Source: Bacillus marasmi (lineage in GTDB: Bacteria > Bacillota > Bacilli > Bacillales > Cytobacillaceae). From it: 64,000 nucleotides of DNA. This document shows, piece after piece, positions 56,607 to 64,000 of this stretch. The stretch is taken from the NCBI RefSeq assembly GCF_902168435.1, contig NZ_LR656166.1, forward strand, positions 62,001 through 126,000, given 5' to 3'. The translations under genes and the position numbers were made by a program. The notes under the pieces are model-generated. The model saw only the letters and a list, made by a program, of their open reading frames with translations. It had not been told where the DNA came from and ran no database searches. Position 1 is the first letter of the stretch, and each line of letters begins with the position of its first letter.

Positions 56607-57025
56607 TTGCTATTCATTACCCTAGCGGGGGTTTTTGTCCTTTAGATGGTGTGAATAGCGCCTAATCATTACTCTAGTGGGGATTTTTGTCCTCTAGCTG
56701 GTGTGAATAGCACATAATCAATACCCTAGAATAGATTTATGTCGTCTAGCTGGTGTGAATAGCACTTAATCATTACTCTAAGTAAGTTTTTTGTCCTCTA
56801 GCTGGTGTGAATAGCGCCTAATCATTACTCTAGTGGGGATTTTTGTCCTCTAGCTGGTGTGAATAGCACTTAATCATTACTCTAAGTAAGTTTTTTGTCC
56901 TCTAGCTGGTGTGAATAGCACTTAATCATTACTCTAAGTAAGTTTTTTGTCCTCTAGCTGGTGTGAATAGCACTTAATCATTACTCTAGAATAGATTTAT
57001 GTCGTCTAGCTGGTGTGAATAGCAC
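56607..57025. repeat. 52-bp minisatellite array B (eight units)
   Basis: GGTGTGAATAGC recurs at 56648, 56700, 56752, 56804, 56856, 56908, 56960 and 57012, exactly 52 bases apart each time. The unit runs through CTAATCATTACTCTA, a variable middle (GTGGGGA, AGTAAG or GAATAGA) and TTTGTCCTCTAGCT. No frame persists. It lies between the two convergent uvsE genes and fills most of that gap. Confidence 0.93.
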
Positions 57026-57028
57026 AAA

Positions 57029-57077
57029 TTTTGTTGCTTTACAACAAAACCTAGTGCTCAAAAAGTGGCACTAGGTA
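57029..57077. terminator. Twin hairpins after array B
   Basis: TTTTGTTG and CAACAAAA pair, then ACCTAGTGC (57049-57057) pairs with GCACTAGGT (57068-57076). They could end transcripts from both convergent uvsE genes. Confidence 0.55.
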
Positions 57078-57125
57078 AATCCAAATACACCATTAGAATA
57101 TGACTATGTAAAAAAACTCCATTCT

Positions 57126-58091
57126 CTACTTCAACCTAAACGTACTCCCATCCAAAATTTCCACATCATCACGTTCTTTCAATTGCTCCATTAAGACGAA
57201 TAGAGCTTCATCCTTTTTTTTCGCTTCAATCATACAATCAATTTGTGGGACGCTACCTGATATTTCTTTTAAAAAATGAAAAAACATCTCGATATCAACA
57301 TAATCGGAATGATGGCGGAATTCCTGCTCACTTTTCGGACTGGAGATATGCATTTTGATTGGAAGAGGAGAATCCCTCCAAGTACCAACGACTCGATCCC
57401 AATTATTAACCCAATCAGGTTCACGATGATAGGCGAGATGGTGATGATAATCAAACACTAATGGAATTTCCAGCTTTTCGCATAAATACAAGCTATCCTC
57501 TAAACTAAACGAGGTGTCATCGTTCTCGAGCATGATCATTTTTTGGATTGAGCGAGGGACATCCATCCAGTTATCAACAAATCGTTCTAACGACATTTCG
57601 GTTTCTTTATAATTCCCACCAACATGCATCACGCATCGGTGGCTAGTGTCGATTTTCATTGCTTTTAATAAGCGATAATGCAGCTTTAAGGTTTCAATCG
57701 AATTTTTGAAAATATGCTCTTGAGGCGAATTGATTAGAACAAAGTGGTCGGGATGGAAATCAACTCTCATATCATGTTTCTTAACAAATGCCCCTAATTC
57801 CAAAAGTGCTTCACGCAGGGGTTTAAGATAGTCCCAATCCAATAGTTCTTCATGATTGGCAAGCGGAATGAGCCGGGAAGTTAATCGATAAAAATGAATC
57901 TCTGAAGCTGCGTTGTGCTTTAATAGGCGCAAAGTATTTTGTAGATTCGATATAGTAATTCGTTCCAGCTTGCGAAGAGCAGCAGGCCGGTCATCGATTT
58001 TTTGAAATTGGGTAAAAGTCATGGTTTGCGATGGAGAGGCGTTCTTCACTTCCATACTCATAGCCACATAGCCGAGCCGTACTATTGTCAT
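57126..58091 (-). CDS. uvsE: UvsE-like UV damage endonuclease (copy 2)
   Basis: A 321-residue paralogue of copy 1, clearly diverged. It starts MTIVRLGYVAMSMEVKNASPSQ and keeps RVDFHPDHFVLI, CVMHVGGNYK, MLENDDTSF, VFDYHHHLAYH, MHISSPKSEQEFRHHSDYVD and DCMIEAKKKD, so the metal site looks complete. It probably repairs an overlapping set of lesions. GAGG precedes the ATG. A 12-bp stem hairpin separates it from the DUF3231 gene upstream. Confidence 0.9.
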   Translation of the reverse strand: MTIVRLGYVAMSMEVKNASPSQTMTFTQFQKIDDRPAALRKLERITISNLQNTLRLLKHNAASEIHFYRLTSRLIPLANHEELLDWDYLKPLREALLELGAFVKKHDMRVDFHPDHFVLINSPQEHIFKNSIETLKLHYRLLKAMKIDTSHRCVMHVGGNYKETEMSLERFVDNWMDVPRSIQKMIMLENDDTSFSLEDSLYLCEKLEIPLVFDYHHHLAYHREPDWVNNWDRVVGTWRDSPLPIKMHISSPKSEQEFRHHSDYVDIEMFFHFLKEISGSVPQIDCMIEAKKKDEALFVLMEQLKERDDVEILDGSTFRLK

Positions 58092-58109
58092 TTTTTTACC
58101 TCAGTTCAA

Positions 58110-58144
58110 CAGCATGAGCAGTCTTTAAGGAGCTGCTCATGCTG
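58110..58144. terminator. Strong 12-bp stem hairpin
   Basis: CAGCATGAGCAG and CTGCTCATGCTG pair perfectly with an eleven-base loop. It follows the DUF3231 stop on the minus strand and lies directly before uvsE copy 2. It lacks a T-tract, so its role as terminator is uncertain. Confidence 0.5.
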
Positions 58145-58151
58145 AATTAAT

Positions 58152-58664
58152 TTAGCAATTTTCTGTTTTAAAGTGATGAAGCGGGGGTGGAATTAACCAA
58201 CCTTTTTCTTTGTTAAGCCGGAGAGCCTTCGCACCAATTGCAGCTTTTTGAACATGGAACTGACCAAACATTAAGGCAATGTCTTCACGTATTGCTTGGC
58301 CAATTATTGCGCTACAGGCGACCAATCCTGAGGCGATATCTCCAGATAATTTAGCGGCAATTTCATTGTCAAGGAAACGCGCACCGACTGGAATATCTTC
58401 AAGACATGCTTCAGGTCGTTCAGGTGGTGTAGGTGGAAGCCCGATTCCATTTGCTTTTAATAATTCCTCCACTTGTTTTCTTTCCTGCTCGCATTGTTGG
58501 ATCGATTCTTCAAGTAACTTTTTCAGGTCTATGTCACCTGCATGATTAATCATCGTTTGATAAGCTGCCTTCATGCCATTACCAACATGTAAAAATGACC
58601 AGAGGCTAAACACTTCGCCATAGTGCATCGGTTCGTCTTTTGGATTTCCGCTTAAAATTCCCAT
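58152..58664 (-). CDS. DUF3231-type helical-bundle protein
   Basis: A 170-residue protein starting MGILSGNPKDEPMHYGEVFSLW. It is mostly helical, with an acidic/basic helix (LLEESIQQCEQERKQVEELL) and a Pro-rich turn (GLPPTPPERP). It matches the DUF3231 group common in Bacillus and resembles ferritin-like bundles; function is unknown. AGGAGG lies six bases before ATG 58664; the longer frame would start inside or before that site. Confidence 0.8.
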   Translation of the reverse strand: MGILSGNPKDEPMHYGEVFSLWSFLHVGNGMKAAYQTMINHAGDIDLKKLLEESIQQCEQERKQVEELLKANGIGLPPTPPERPEACLEDIPVGARFLDNEIAAKLSGDIASGLVACSAIIGQAIREDIALMFGQFHVQKAAIGAKALRLNKEKGWLIPPPLHHFKTENC

Positions 58665-58878
58665 TGTCATCCTCCTCATGAAATTCATTTTTTGTGCCAC
58701 CTTTCTTAAAACGCACAAAGATAGCATGTCCATTTCTAAAATTGGCATGCCCAATATAGTTAAGACATCAAACTGTTTCGTTGAATGAAATATTTCTCAC
58801 GTGGTAAAGTGTATTATGTGGGGTTTTTACCAAAAAAATATGGTTTACTCGGAGTATTGAGAGGAAGGGTGGAAAGGC

Positions 58879-59433
58879 ATGAAGTATGTAGCACTGGTTG
58901 GAAGTCTAAGAAGAGGCTCATATAATTTACAGTTAACGAAAACCATTCAGGATCGTTATCGTGGAAACTTTGATTTAGAGATTCTCGATATCGGAGTTTT
59001 ACCGCATTATGATCAAGATGTAGAAAATGATGCACCAGAAATCGTAAAAACATTTAAGAATAAAGTATTTGAAGCTGATGGGGTAATAATTGTGACCCCA
59101 GAGTATAATTGGTCGATACCTGGTGTGCTGAAGAACGCAATGGATTGGTTATCACGTGTCGATAAGGTACTCGTAAATAAACCGGTAATGATTGCAGGGG
59201 TTTCAGTTGGGATATTAGGAACTATTCGAGCCCAGCTTCATTTACGGCAAGTATTAGCAAGTCCTGGATTACAAGCCAAAGTTTTGCCAGCAGCTGGGAA
59301 TGAAGTACTGGTGAATTTGGCCTCAGGTAAATTTGACGAAACTAAAGAACTGTTAACTGATGAAGGGACTTTACAGCATCTAGATGGTGTCGTAAAACGA
59401 TTTATTGAATTTGTAGGAGAAGGTTTTAAATAA
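58879..59433 (+). CDS. NADPH-dependent FMN reductase
   Basis: A 184-residue flavodoxin-fold reductase of the azobenzene/quinone reductase type (B. subtilis YhdA-like). The FMN phosphate loop is GSLRRGSYNLQL (residues 8-19) and the isoalloxazine loop TPEYNWSIPGVLKNAMDWLSR (near 76), the family's defining motif. It may supply reduced flavin, for instance to the LLM monooxygenase at 4 kb, or detoxify quinones; this is speculation. AGGAAGGGTGG precedes the ATG. Confidence 0.9.
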   Translation: MKYVALVGSLRRGSYNLQLTKTIQDRYRGNFDLEILDIGVLPHYDQDVENDAPEIVKTFKNKVFEADGVIIVTPEYNWSIPGVLKNAMDWLSRVDKVLVNKPVMIAGVSVGILGTIRAQLHLRQVLASPGLQAKVLPAAGNEVLVNLASGKFDETKELLTDEGTLQHLDGVVKRFIEFVGEGFK

Positions 59434-59512
59434 AAACATTATTTTGACAAAATAAAATTGTGTACATATATCTGATTTTACTGTATTCTAAAAATTATTA
59501 ATATAATATATG

Positions 59513-59757
59513 CACACGATGATGGGTTATAAGTAGTCTTTTAATTTATGTTTCAGAGAGCTAGTGGCTGGTGTGAACTAGTACAGATGTAAAGATGAAT
59601 TTCGGACCTGGAGTATCTTTTTCGACCTAAGATTCGGGTAGGGAAAGACGGGTTGTCTCGATATTGACAAATGAAGTGGAGAATTAATTCTCAATTAGGG
59701 TGGTACCGCGATTAATTAAGTCGTCCCTACGTTTAGGCGTAGCGACGACTTTTTTTA
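59513..59757 (+). promoter_or_regulatory. T-box leader, probably Phe-specific
   Basis: The T-box AGGGTGGTACCGCG lies at about 59696 and is followed by a terminator (AGTCGTC...GACGACT, T7) at 59727-59757. Stem I features AGAGAGCTAGTGG and GTGTGAACTAG are present. The specifier region reads GAATTTCGGACCTGGAG: with the usual spacing after GAA the codon is TTT or TTC, both Phe. Promoter boxes TTGACA at 59444 and TATAAT at 59502 lie upstream. It should allow transport-gene expression when uncharged tRNA-Phe builds up. Confidence 0.85.
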
Positions 59758-59847
59758 TTGTCAATTCTATATACATTTTAGTGGAATCAACTTGGGATAA
59801 CTAAATTATTGATTAAATGTGGGTTGATTTTGGAAGGAGCTTATAGT

Positions 59848-61188
59848 TTGAAAAACACTGAACAATGGTCATCGAAGATTGGATTTATTATGGCAGCAGC
59901 AGGCTCAGCGATTGGATTGGGAGCAATCTGGAAGTTCCCATACATCGCAGGTATCAGTGGAGGAGGGGCATTCTTTTTTGTTTTTGTATTATTTACCATA
60001 TTTTTAGGTCTTCCGCTTCTCATCGCTGAGTTTGTCGTTGGACGGAAAACACAGAAAAATGCCGTAGAAGCATATCAAGAACTTGCCCCAGGGACAAAGT
60101 GGCATTTGATAGGTTATTTAGGAATCATAACATGTTTTATTTTACTTTCGTTTTACAGTGTGATTGGTGGATGGATTATTAGCTATATTTGGAAAACAGT
60201 AACTGGACAGCTTAATGGTTTGTCACAAGAGCAATTTGGTGAATTATTCGGTACCACAATCCAAGACCCATTTGGGGTATTAATTGTGCAAGGGCTTTTT
60301 ATGTTCATAACCATTTTTGTTGTCGCCAAGGGAGTCCAAAAAGGTATCGAAAAAACAAGCGAAATCATGATGCCAATCCTGTTTATCCTGTTTATAGCAT
60401 TGATTATTCGTTCCTTAACTTTAGATGGGGCTATGGCTGGAGTCAGTTTTTTATTCAAGCCTGATTTTGGTCAAATAACGCCGGAAACGATTTTGTTTGC
60501 ATTAGGACAATCATTCTTTGCCTTAAGTGTCGGTGTATCTGTAATGGTTACTTACAGCTCTTATTTGTCAAAGCAGGAAAGCTTGTTACGTTCAGCAGTG
60601 TCAATTGTCGGTTTGAACTTATTTATTATTCTTTTAGCAGGCTTGGCCATTTTTCCTGCAGTGTTTTCTTTTGGTTTGAAACCAGATGCTGGGCCAGTTT
60701 TACTGTTTAATGTATTGCCGGTAGTATTTAATCAAATGCCTCTTGGAATGGTTTTCTTTGTTGCATTCTTAGTGTTATTTTTATTTGCAGCGCTCACTTC
60801 AGCGTTCTCGATGCTGGAGATAATCGTGTCCGTGATTGCAAAAGGGGATGTGCAGAAACGTGCTAAGTGGGCTTGGATTATCGGAATCGCGATTTTCCTT
60901 TTTGGAATACCATCAGCTTTGTCCTTTGGCGTATTAAGTGATGTCTCAATTTTTGGAAAATCAATATTTGATGCAGCCGATTATTTAGTTAGTAATGTGT
61001 TAATGCCGATTGGTGCGTTGTTGATTTCGATTTTTGTACCTAGGAAAATTAAGAAATCATCCTTGTATACTGAGCTTTCACTAGGTGGTGGCTTTCCGCT
61101 AGGACTGTTTAATATTTGGTATTTTTTAATTCGCTATATTGCACCAATTGCGATCTTAATTGTAAGTTACCATGTCATACGCGGATAA
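59848..61188 (+). CDS. Neurotransmitter:sodium symporter family amino-acid transporter
   Basis: A 446-residue NSS (SLC6-type, MhsT/LeuT-like) transporter with about eleven helices. Helix 1 carries [17 protein letters not shown], with the unwound sodium and substrate site; helix 6 region is [22 protein letters not shown]. The start is TTG 59848 after GGAAGGAG; the longer frame to 59809 overlaps that site. The Phe-type T-box upstream points to phenylalanine or aromatic amino acids as cargo. Confidence 0.9.
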   Translation: MKNTEQWSSKIGFIMAAAGSAIGLGAIWKFPYIAGISGGGAFFFVFVLFTIFLGLPLLIAEFVVGRKTQKNAVEAYQELAPGTKWHLIGYLGIITCFILLSFYSVIGGWIISYIWKTVTGQLNGLSQEQFGELFGTTIQDPFGVLIVQGLFMFITIFVVAKGVQKGIEKTSEIMMPILFILFIALIIRSLTLDGAMAGVSFLFKPDFGQITPETILFALGQSFFALSVGVSVMVTYSSYLSKQESLLRSAVSIVGLNLFIILLAGLAIFPAVFSFGLKPDAGPVLLFNVLPVVFNQMPLGMVFFVAFLVLFLFAALTSAFSMLEIIVSVIAKGDVQKRAKWAWIIGIAIFLFGIPSALSFGVLSDVSIFGKSIFDAADYLVSNVLMPIGALLISIFVPRKIKKSSLYTELSLGGGFPLGLFNIWYFLIRYIAPIAILIVSYHVIRG

Positions 61189-61211
61189 ACGTTTTTTGAA
61201 AAATATTAATG

Positions 61212-61258
61212 AAAAAAGCGCCTCATTCTCAAAAATAGGAGAAATGAGGCGCTTTATT
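61212..61258. terminator. Bidirectional terminator between the NSS gene and acsA
   Basis: AAAGCGCCTCATT pairs with AATGAGGCGCTTT with A and T runs at the two sides. Confidence 0.88.
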
Positions 61259-61265
61259 GTAACAA

Positions 61266-62987
61266 TTAATCTTCCATTGTCGATAAGTCGCCAGTTGGAA
61301 GTCCAAGCTCCCAAGCTTTCAATACGCGACGCATGATTTTTCCGGAACGAGTTTTTGGAATAGACTCACGGATTTCGAATAAACGTGGTGCAGCGTGTGC
61401 AGCAAGTTTTGTTTTAACAAAATTACGGATTTCAGTTAGCAATTCTTCACTTTCAACATAACCTTCTCGTAAAGTGATAAACGCTTTAATAATTTCACCA
61501 CGAACTGGGTCAGGTACGCCAATTACGCCGGCTTCTGCAACAGCAGGGTGTTCAACTAGCTTGCTTTCAACCTCAAATGGTCCGACACGTTCGCCGGAAG
61601 TGTTGATAACATCATCGACACGACCTTCGAACCAGAAATAGCCATCCTCATCCTTATATGCAGAATCTCCAGAAATAAACCAACCATTAAGGAAATATTG
61701 CTCATAACGCTCTGGATTATTCCAAACAGTACGAACCATTGCAGGCCATGTTGGTTTAATCGCAAGGTTACCCATATGATTTGGAGGAAGTTCATTTCCG
61801 TGATCATCGATGATGCTAAGGTTAATACCTGGTAGTGGTTTACCCATTGACCCTGGACGGATTGGGTTGCAGCGGAAATTCGCACAAATGGAAGAACCTG
61901 TTTCAGTCATCCACCAGTTGTCATGTATGCGTAAGTTCAATGTTTCAAGTCCCCAACGAATAACTTCAGGGTTTAATGGTTCTCCAGCAGATAATACATG
62001 ACGAAGCTTCGAGATATCGTATTTTTTCGGCAGTTCATTACCACCGCTCATAAGCAAACGGAAAGCAGTAGGGGCACTAAACCAAACAGTTACGCCATAC
62101 TTTTCTAAAGTTTGGAACCATTCATCAGCATCAAAACGTCCACCCCTGAGAACGTTTGTAACACCGTTTAACCATGGTGACCACATTCCTGCAGATGTTC
62201 CAGTTACCCAGCCAGGGTCAGCAGTACACCAGTAAACATCATTTTCCTTTAAATCATAAACATATTTTCCTGCTAAGTATTGGTGAACCATTGCATCATG
62301 AACCTGAAGAACACCTTTAGGTTTTCCAGTTGAACCTGAAGTGTAAATTAAAAGCATTCCATCTTCGCGGTCAACCCACTCGATTACATATTCATCTGAG
62401 CTTGTAATTAAATCTTGGAAGAGGATTTGATTATCAGCTGTTTTTTCTTCTGCACCTACTAAAATGATGTGCTCAAGTTCCGGTAACTCAGCAACAGGAA
62501 TACGCTTTAATAATTCAGGTGTTGTAACAACAGCTTTCGCACCGCTATCTAAAAGACGATCTTTAACTGCTTCCTCCATAAATGCTTCGAACATTGGACC
62601 AGCGATAGCACCGATTCTGATAATTCCAAGCATTGCTACATATAACTCAGGGCTTCGTGGCATGAAAATAAAGACACGATCACCTTTTTCGACACCATTT
62701 GAACGCAAACCATTGGCAAATCTACATGAAAGCGTTCTCAAATCTTTAAAGGTATATTCTTCATTACGACTGTTATCACTATAAATGAATGCTTTTTTAT
62801 CGCCATTTCCTTCATCGACATGACGATCAATTGCTTCATATATCATATTAACTTTGCCAGTTTGAGACCAAGTGAACTGTTGCTCAACATTTTTCCAGTC
62901 CATCTCTTTAACTGTCTGATCATAATTTTGTAAGTTTGCATTTGGGTCAATTGTTTCGATTCCTACTACGCCTAAAGTTCTTTCCAT
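61266..62987 (-). CDS. acsA: Acetyl-CoA synthetase
   Basis: A 573-residue AMP-forming ligase that activates acetate to acetyl-CoA, close to B. subtilis AcsA in length. The phosphate loop LLIYTSGSTGKPKG, adenine segment WWMTETGS, core 5 GWFISGDSAY and the C-terminal lysine region PKTRSGKIMRR (the site of acetylation control in this family) are all present. AGGGGG lies before the ATG. A perfect cre box falls inside the coding region. The acuABC operon, divergent from acsA in B. subtilis, is replaced here by an azoreductase gene. Confidence 0.95.
   Translation of the reverse strand: MERTLGVVGIETIDPNANLQNYDQTVKEMDWKNVEQQFTWSQTGKVNMIYEAIDRHVDEGNGDKKAFIYSDNSRNEEYTFKDLRTLSCRFANGLRSNGVEKGDRVFIFMPRSPELYVAMLGIIRIGAIAGPMFEAFMEEAVKDRLLDSGAKAVVTTPELLKRIPVAELPELEHIILVGAEEKTADNQILFQDLITSSDEYVIEWVDREDGMLLIYTSGSTGKPKGVLQVHDAMVHQYLAGKYVYDLKENDVYWCTADPGWVTGTSAGMWSPWLNGVTNVLRGGRFDADEWFQTLEKYGVTVWFSAPTAFRLLMSGGNELPKKYDISKLRHVLSAGEPLNPEVIRWGLETLNLRIHDNWWMTETGSSICANFRCNPIRPGSMGKPLPGINLSIIDDHGNELPPNHMGNLAIKPTWPAMVRTVWNNPERYEQYFLNGWFISGDSAYKDEDGYFWFEGRVDDVINTSGERVGPFEVESKLVEHPAVAEAGVIGVPDPVRGEIIKAFITLREGYVESEELLTEIRNFVKTKLAAHAAPRLFEIRESIPKTRSGKIMRRVLKAWELGLPTGDLSTMED
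62727..62740. promoter_or_regulatory. Perfect cre box inside acsA
   Basis: TGAAAGCGTTCTCA matches TGWNANCGNTNWCA at every fixed position, about 250 bases into the coding region. Position within a transcribed part fits CcpA roadblock repression during growth on glucose. Confidence 0.6.
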
Positions 62988-63280
62988 TAATTATCCCCCT
63001 AAAAATAAAAATATAAATTATGTTATAAAACAGATTATAATGTAAAACAGTATACTATAACAACAATTATTTTTAAATTTTCAAAAAATTTTTTATTTTT
63101 TGTCGAGGGAAGACTCTTCCATCAATGTAAGGGCTTCCAAAAATGTTAATGAAAAACGTAGACATAAAGTCATTTTAAAATCATGAATCAGACGTGTTTG
63201 GGCAATTTATGAAAGTACGTGATTTAATAAAATAAACAAAGTTCCACGTACCAAATTGACCTAATCGGAGGGATTCTTTT
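62988..63280 (-). promoter_or_regulatory. Divergent acsA-azoR region
   Basis: On the minus strand TGTTAT (63062-63057) and TATAAT (63039-63034) are 17 bases apart and suit an acsA promoter. On the plus side, GTACGTG (63215-63221) and CACGTAC (63245-63251) are inverted repeats just before azoR and could be an operator. The rest is AT-rich with nothing recognisable. Confidence 0.4.
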
Positions 63281-63922
63281 ATGAAAATTCTTGTCGTAAA
63301 AGGTAACAACCGTCCAGCATCTGAAGGTATATCAAGCAGAATGTATGAAACGTTCATGGAGACATTGAATAAAGCTAAAGGATTAGATGTAACGACCTAC
63401 GATGTGTTTGCAGAGGATATGCCCTATTTAGGTCAAGATTTATTTACTGCCATGGGAAAACAACAAAGCGGTGGAGAATTGTCCGATATTGAACAAAGGA
63501 TCTTAAAAGCAAAACAAAAGGCAATGGATGCATTGTCAGCGGCCGATATTGTTGTGTTTGCCTTCCCATTGTGGAATTTGACGATTCCTGCAAAGCTGCA
63601 AACGTTCATTGACTATGTATATGCTGCTGGATTTGCATTTAAATATGACGCAGAGGGGAATCTCATTTCCTTAATGACAGATAAAAAGGCAATATTCTTA
63701 AATGCTCGTGGTGGGATTTATTCAACACCTGATACGGCGCCGATGGAAATGGCTGTGAATTATATGCGCAACGTATTTGGTGGTGTTTTTGGAATGGAAA
63801 TAATCGATGAAGTCATCATCGAGGGTCATAATGCAATGCCGGATAAAGCTCAAGAAATAATCGAAAACGGTTTGAAGCGAGTGACAGAGGTTGCCAACCA
63901 GCTTGCGTTACAACCTGTCTAA
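63281..63922 (+). CDS. azoR: FMN-dependent NADH-azoreductase
   Basis: A 213-residue flavodoxin-fold quinone/azo reductase (AzoR1/AzoR2 type). The N-terminal FMN loop is KGNNRPASEGISSRMYETF, the isoalloxazine loop AFPLWNLTIPAKLQTFIDYVYAAGFAF, and the third loop ARGGIYS. In B. subtilis these enzymes protect against quinones and diamide and are repressed by YodB or MhqR. An inverted repeat upstream might be such an operator. CGGAGGG precedes the ATG. Confidence 0.93.
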   Translation: MKILVVKGNNRPASEGISSRMYETFMETLNKAKGLDVTTYDVFAEDMPYLGQDLFTAMGKQQSGGELSDIEQRILKAKQKAMDALSAADIVVFAFPLWNLTIPAKLQTFIDYVYAAGFAFKYDAEGNLISLMTDKKAIFLNARGGIYSTPDTAPMEMAVNYMRNVFGGVFGMEIIDEVIIEGHNAMPDKAQEIIENGLKRVTEVANQLALQPV

Positions 63923-63935
63923 ATTATAAGCGAAA

Positions 63936-63982
63936 AGAAAGCGTTCATGGAGTGCAATTGTACCTATGAATGCTTTTTTTTT
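63936..63982 (+). terminator. Terminator of azoR
   Basis: AAAGCGTTCAT pairs with ATGAATGCTTT (one mismatch-tolerant G-T) and is followed by T8. Confidence 0.8.
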
Positions 63983-64000
63983 CATGATAAACATTACATA

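Overview
The window is a low-GC chromosomal segment from an endospore-former-type Bacillaceae (Bacillus sensu lato; a soil genus such as Neobacillus would fit, but I cannot fix the genus). The grounds are strong AGGAGG-type ribosome binding sites, frequent TTG/GTG starts, TPP, FMN and T-box leaders, CcpA-type cre boxes, and many genes with close Bacillus subtilis counterparts (ThiC, CysL/CysJ/CysI, KhtT/KhtU, RibU, AcsA, YkqA, a Bce-type module). It reads as core chromosome. I see no prophage, plasmid or CRISPR locus, and no tRNA or rRNA genes.

Layout. 0-5 kb: 3' part of gltD, a 445-bp dispersed repeat with inverted ends, a Gly/His/Tyr-rich repeat protein, a crcB pair for fluoride export, and a dapH-like gene that loses its C-terminus at a GC-rich repeat, next to a luciferase-like monooxygenase. 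5-15 kb: a probable 6S RNA, a metallophosphoesterase, asparaginase, bacterial nitric oxide synthase, an acetate transporter with a long leader and two cre-like boxes, YkqA, TPP riboswitch-thiC and a YcgL-like nucleotidyltransferase. 15-29 kb: a small repetitive protein behind a structured leader, a di-haem peroxidase, SRAP, MFS, DUF421, Map, the second copy of the dispersed repeat, AI-2E and KhtTU transporters, a solo tyrosine recombinase with a lox-like palindrome, a DUF2325 protein and a second di-haem peroxidase.

29-42 kb: an SsuABC-like uptake operon, a probable serine-use cluster (YheO-type regulator, EIIC-like membrane protein, SdaAB, SdaAA), DODA dioxygenase, DinB, and CysL divergent from cysJI. 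42-50 kb: a 52-bp minisatellite, an atypical SDR, 'GCGGACA' repeats, a histidine phosphatase, a Pro/Gln-rich protein with a possible TIR/deoxyribosyltransferase-like domain, a SIMPL protein, FMN riboswitch-ribU, and a beta-helix protein coupled to DUF1992. 50-64 kb: UPF0316, a complete BceRS-BceAB antimicrobial-peptide module, two UvsE paralogues flanking a second 52-bp-period minisatellite, DUF3231, an FMN reductase, a T-box-controlled NSS transporter, acsA and an azoreductase.

Functional threads. Acetate use (satP-like carrier, acsA) carries cre-like CcpA sites. Sulfur supply is covered by cysJI/cysL and perhaps the SsuABC-like transporter. Vitamins are read by TPP and FMN riboswitches. Redox and haem functions include NOS, two peroxidases, an FMN reductase and AzoR. 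The least explained items are the two 52-bp arrays, the solo recombinase with its palindrome, the Pro/Gln-rich protein with an N-glycosidase-like C-terminus, the EIIC-like protein in the serine cluster, and unassigned structured leaders at 15.2 and 33.8 kb.
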